Shown in pieces: positions 60,960-64,000 of a DNA stretch of 64,000 nt. Position 1 is the first letter of the stretch; the number at the start of each line of letters is the position of its first letter. The translations under genes were made by a program, and so were the position numbers. This DNA is from Polytrichum commune (Eukaryota > Streptophyta > Polytrichopsida > Polytrichales > Polytrichaceae): the NCBI GenBank assembly GCA_950295325.1, contig OX485804.1:4834001-4898000 (forward strand), read 5' to 3'. A model generated the notes under the pieces. The model had not been told where the DNA came from, made no database searches, and worked only from the letters and a program-made list of their open reading frames with translations.

Positions 60960-61960
60960 CATGCAACTTATCGTCATGAATAAGGTGCTCTAACACTAAT
61001 CCTAACGCTATATTTAGTGGGAAGAGGCGCCTAACATGTACCCCCTCTTATATTACTATATCTCTTATTTTCTTCTAAGAAAATAAAAGATAGCTCTCCC
61101 GGACATCCTTAAAGAGAGTACATATAACCCCCATCTTCCAAAATGTGGTAGATTGCATTCTCCAATCTACCTATGGATTGTCTTGGTATGGGGAAATTCT
61201 TAAGGCTAATCAAGAAGTCATTTCTTGGCCTTTATTTACTTCAACCTCCATTTTACCTCACATATGTGGTCAAAATGGTTTTAAATTCCACATAAGGTAC
61301 ACTAATCCTAAGTGGCTTCCTTATGTGTCTTACTAGTTTCACTAGTTCTTTCGTTAATAATGTTTTACTTGCCTATCATGGTAACCTACTAGTCTAAATT
61401 GATCCACTAATTATAGCTAACTAACTTCCAAGTGCTCATTAATTTTCCAAGTAGTTACTAACTTTAATAAACCTATTAATTTGGGGGGGGGGGGGAAGAA
61501 AAGTTCCATGGTTTGGCGGGTCTCCATTCCCTCAAGTATCCAAGTCTAAATACCCTTTAAGGGCCGACTGATAGTCGGGTCAATATTTGGCTCCCCCTTA
61601 TCCCATGACTGTTGAAATACCCGTCCTCGTTTGGTGGTTGTAGTGCCCTTCCTTGCCTTGTCTCAGTGCTTGTGTGACTGTTGCTTCCATTGCGTGGTTG
61701 TTGTCCCAAGGTTAATCCTTACTATCTGGTTGTCTCCGCCTTCACTCATCAACCTTCTTCTAGTTTGTGGTGGCCTCTCTTAGCTGGTGTGGTGGAGCCA
61801 ATATGTTCTATTGTCATCATCCAAAATACTTTTTTGGTTGCTGTCAACTTTGTTTGTTGTCGACATTTCCATATTTGTTGCTCCTTTGGCTCTCTTGTGT
61901 ATTGATTTGAACTTTGTATTCTTTACTTTATCTAATTTATTTATGTTGCTGAGGGAACTT
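60960..61960. other. intergenic with G13 tract, no gene recognised
   Basis: No exon-like sequence. A run of 13 G lies at 61,483-61,495. The 61,681-61,905 frame is hydrophobic and has no motif. Confidence 0.45.
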
Positions 61961-61968
61961 TAGTCAAC

Positions 61969-63567
61969 ATGTCTAAATCATCATATTATAGAAACCATTT
62001 TGAGTTTATTGCATGTGTGCGTCCACAAGAACATGGGAAGTTGAACATGTGGTGGAATCGGGTGACAATCTTGCAGCCCACTACTACTCCAAACAAACTT
62101 CTACAAGATAAACCGGAAATGATGCCTCACAAATCCTGCACCCTCCCCAACAATGAACATATCGTGGAGATTGTGCTCCCCCATGGCACAAAGTGCAAGG
62201 GTGTATTGGCTACAATCATCCAAGTGAGGATTGTGTTTTTTTTGGTGTATTTATATGTGTTGTGCTTTTGTCAAATTCATTTCCAGTTGATCCACATGAA
62301 TAATTTAGAATGTTTTGTAGGACAACGTCATTAACCATGAATGGCGCATTGACGATTTATGCAAGTTGTGTATTTTCAAATTATGGATTTTATTGTTTAT
62401 GCAAAGTGAATGAAAATGCAAGATTAAAGCCATTTCCCTCCCCAAACTTAGTGACATCTATCAAACGTTATGCAAGCAATATGTGACAAAAAGAATTGGC
62501 GACAATTTTTCTTGATGTTGAAAATGTGATTCCATTTAGGCAATTATTTTGACTCAAATGCGTGGATATGCAACCCACATTGACTTTCAAAACAATTACA
62601 AAATCATTTGCTCAACATGAGGTGGCACAAAATGCTTATCAGTGCATGAGGCCAACACGGGGGGGTGACTATCGGAATTTTAGTAACCACGTGAGATAAA
62701 AAATAGGGTCAATTTAATTCGTTGAGGGTAAAATTTATAACTTCGTTAGATCTACCATAGCTTTGGAAATATGTCCCATACATGATTATATATAAAATAG
62801 GGCGGTGAATAATTCCTCCATTTTAGTAATCAGTAGAAAAAAAATAGGATTATAGATATTGGATCCCCCCAAATGTGTGTAGTAGAATCAATAGAATAAT
62901 TATGGGTTTGACTACTTGGATGAAGAATTGCATAAATTCTGTCCAAATTTGAATGAAAAGTGTTAGTATGGAGGGAAAATGTTGTGGATTTTTTGGGAGG
63001 AAGGAACATTGTGACTTCTCAACGGCCCTTGGGTTGGCTTAGGGTTTGGACAAGCATAGTGGCGTGAAGGCGTTGAAGCGTTTGGGTAGGGTCTTGGGAT
63101 GGATTGTGGAGTGTATTTTATGCAGAGAAGTACGACAACTATCTCATCTACAGTTAAATCAGTTGTTAGGAGGACTAGGGGAAATCCTTCAAAAAATCTG
63201 CAACCTACATGTGTCCTCAATGGAGTTGACCGGGGCACATGGTGTATAGGACGAGTTCAAAAAATGAGACGAAAGGTAGGTACAAGGTGGGGCAGTTGCA
63301 GGCATCCTGTTGATCTTCTTAATCGGGAGGTAAACAAAGGTAAAAAAACAAATATTGTCATATCTAGTTTTATGGTCTATCTTAATTATTTTTGAAAAGT
63401 CCCCGGACACTTTAAATTCAAATATGACCACTCAGATTCTATTTGGGTTGATGTAGATAGCATAATTTGCACAGTGACTATGTCATTTGATGTAGAGAGG
63501 GATGTCTTTGAGCTTGATCCGGTTGATGGGAACTCTTTGAATGAATTTGTTGAAAAGTCAACATGAA
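61969..63567 (+). pseudogene. Possible broken gene, family not recognised
   Basis: A frame with ATG at 61,969 reads MSKSSYYRNHFEFIACVRPQ, WWNRVTILQPTTTPNKLL and HIVEIVLPHGTKCKGVLATI to a possible donor near 62,220. Further text occurs at about 62,318-62,360 (NVINHEWRIDDLCK), 63,150-63,320 (NGVDRGTWCIGRVQKMRRKV) and 63,415-63,560 (YDHSDSIWVDVDSIICTVTM, FELDPVDGNSLNEF). The pieces are in different frames. They could be exons of one gene or the cargo of a transposon. No domain identified. Confidence 0.25.
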
Positions 63568-63569
63568 AT

Positions 63570-64000
63570 TAATAGTGATGTAAGATATTGTTTGTTACTC
63601 CATATCCATATCACAAAATGACTAATGTTCTTTCTAGTGTACAAATCATGCATGATTGTTATGGAATTTGTTTTTTAAGTTAGTAGGTGTTATTTAATCT
63701 ATGAAATTCTCTTGCTTTATTCAAAGATGTCGTTTATCAATGAGCATTGGATGGTTGAAGTGAGAAACATGTACTAAACTTTTCAAATGCATGAAGATGA
63801 TGAGTTGATTTTCAATCCAATTTCGGAGGAAGCTAGGTATTATGCTTTCCTAAACCTTGAATTTGCACATTTTCTTGTTGTTTGGTCTTGTATAGATTTC
63901 TGAATGAACATGTTCAATTCTCTAATTCAAAAAACCTAGTTTTCAAGCCATGAAATTATGAGAATTAAGATTGGAATGTAGTTCATTCTTCATAAATTTT
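63570..64000. other. window end, no gene recognised
   Basis: AT-rich. A fragment near 63,725-63,835 (MSFINEHWMVEVRNMY) could be part of a further exon of the locus upstream but has no motif. Confidence 0.3.

Overview
This window looks like nuclear DNA from a land plant with a large, transposon-rich genome. It is AT-rich. Genes are split by GT-AG introns, intergenic space is long, and DNA transposons with intact target-site duplications are abundant. A decayed receptor-like kinase with DUF26-like remains, a chloroplast-targeted DUF1499 protein and a broken trimethylguanosine synthase all point to a plant. The kinase type suggests a vascular plant; fern, lycophyte or gymnosperm cannot be separated from this sequence alone.

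Layout. 1-2455: a non-coding LTR-like repeat. 2456-6065: a 138-139 bp satellite whose every unit carries the same 22-bp palindrome. 6167-8466: a spliced gene with a beta-class DNA amino-methyltransferase-like domain, starting directly after the satellite and apparently lacking its first exon. 10.27-12.57 kb: a relic DDE transposase split by a 1.2-kb insertion. 14.2-16.05 kb: nested degenerate tandem repeats. 17.16-18.60 kb: a Mutator-like element. 20.88-21.30 kb: a Harbinger-type MITE. 21.6-23.7 kb: an unidentified gene fragment built from repeats of about 120 codons. 24.25-28.14 kb (minus strand): an intact eight-exon DUF1499 gene with a transit peptide and a Tat-like lumenal signal. This is the best supported gene in the window.

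30.72-31.91 and 44.94-46.16 kb: two copies of one non-autonomous CACTA family in opposite orientation, each with a tRNA-like Pol III promoter module inside. 33.7-37.8 kb: a receptor-like kinase pseudogene with a hAT MITE in an intron. 38.66-39.79 kb: a larger Harbinger-like element. 42.37-44.89 kb: an inverted second copy of the LTR-like repeat at the window start. 48.7-52.4 kb: a TGS1 gene whose three central exons lie on the opposite strand from its last two, best read as an intragenic inversion. 57.3-61 kb: degenerate repeats carrying a MITE with an 86-bp perfect foldback and a Pogo element that keeps the end of its transposase.

The genes do not form one pathway. The most unusual association is the methyltransferase-like gene directly beside an array of about 20 perfectly conserved palindromes. 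The most striking structural event is the TGS1 inversion. Exon coordinates were worked out by hand from reading frame and splice sites; no database search was possible.
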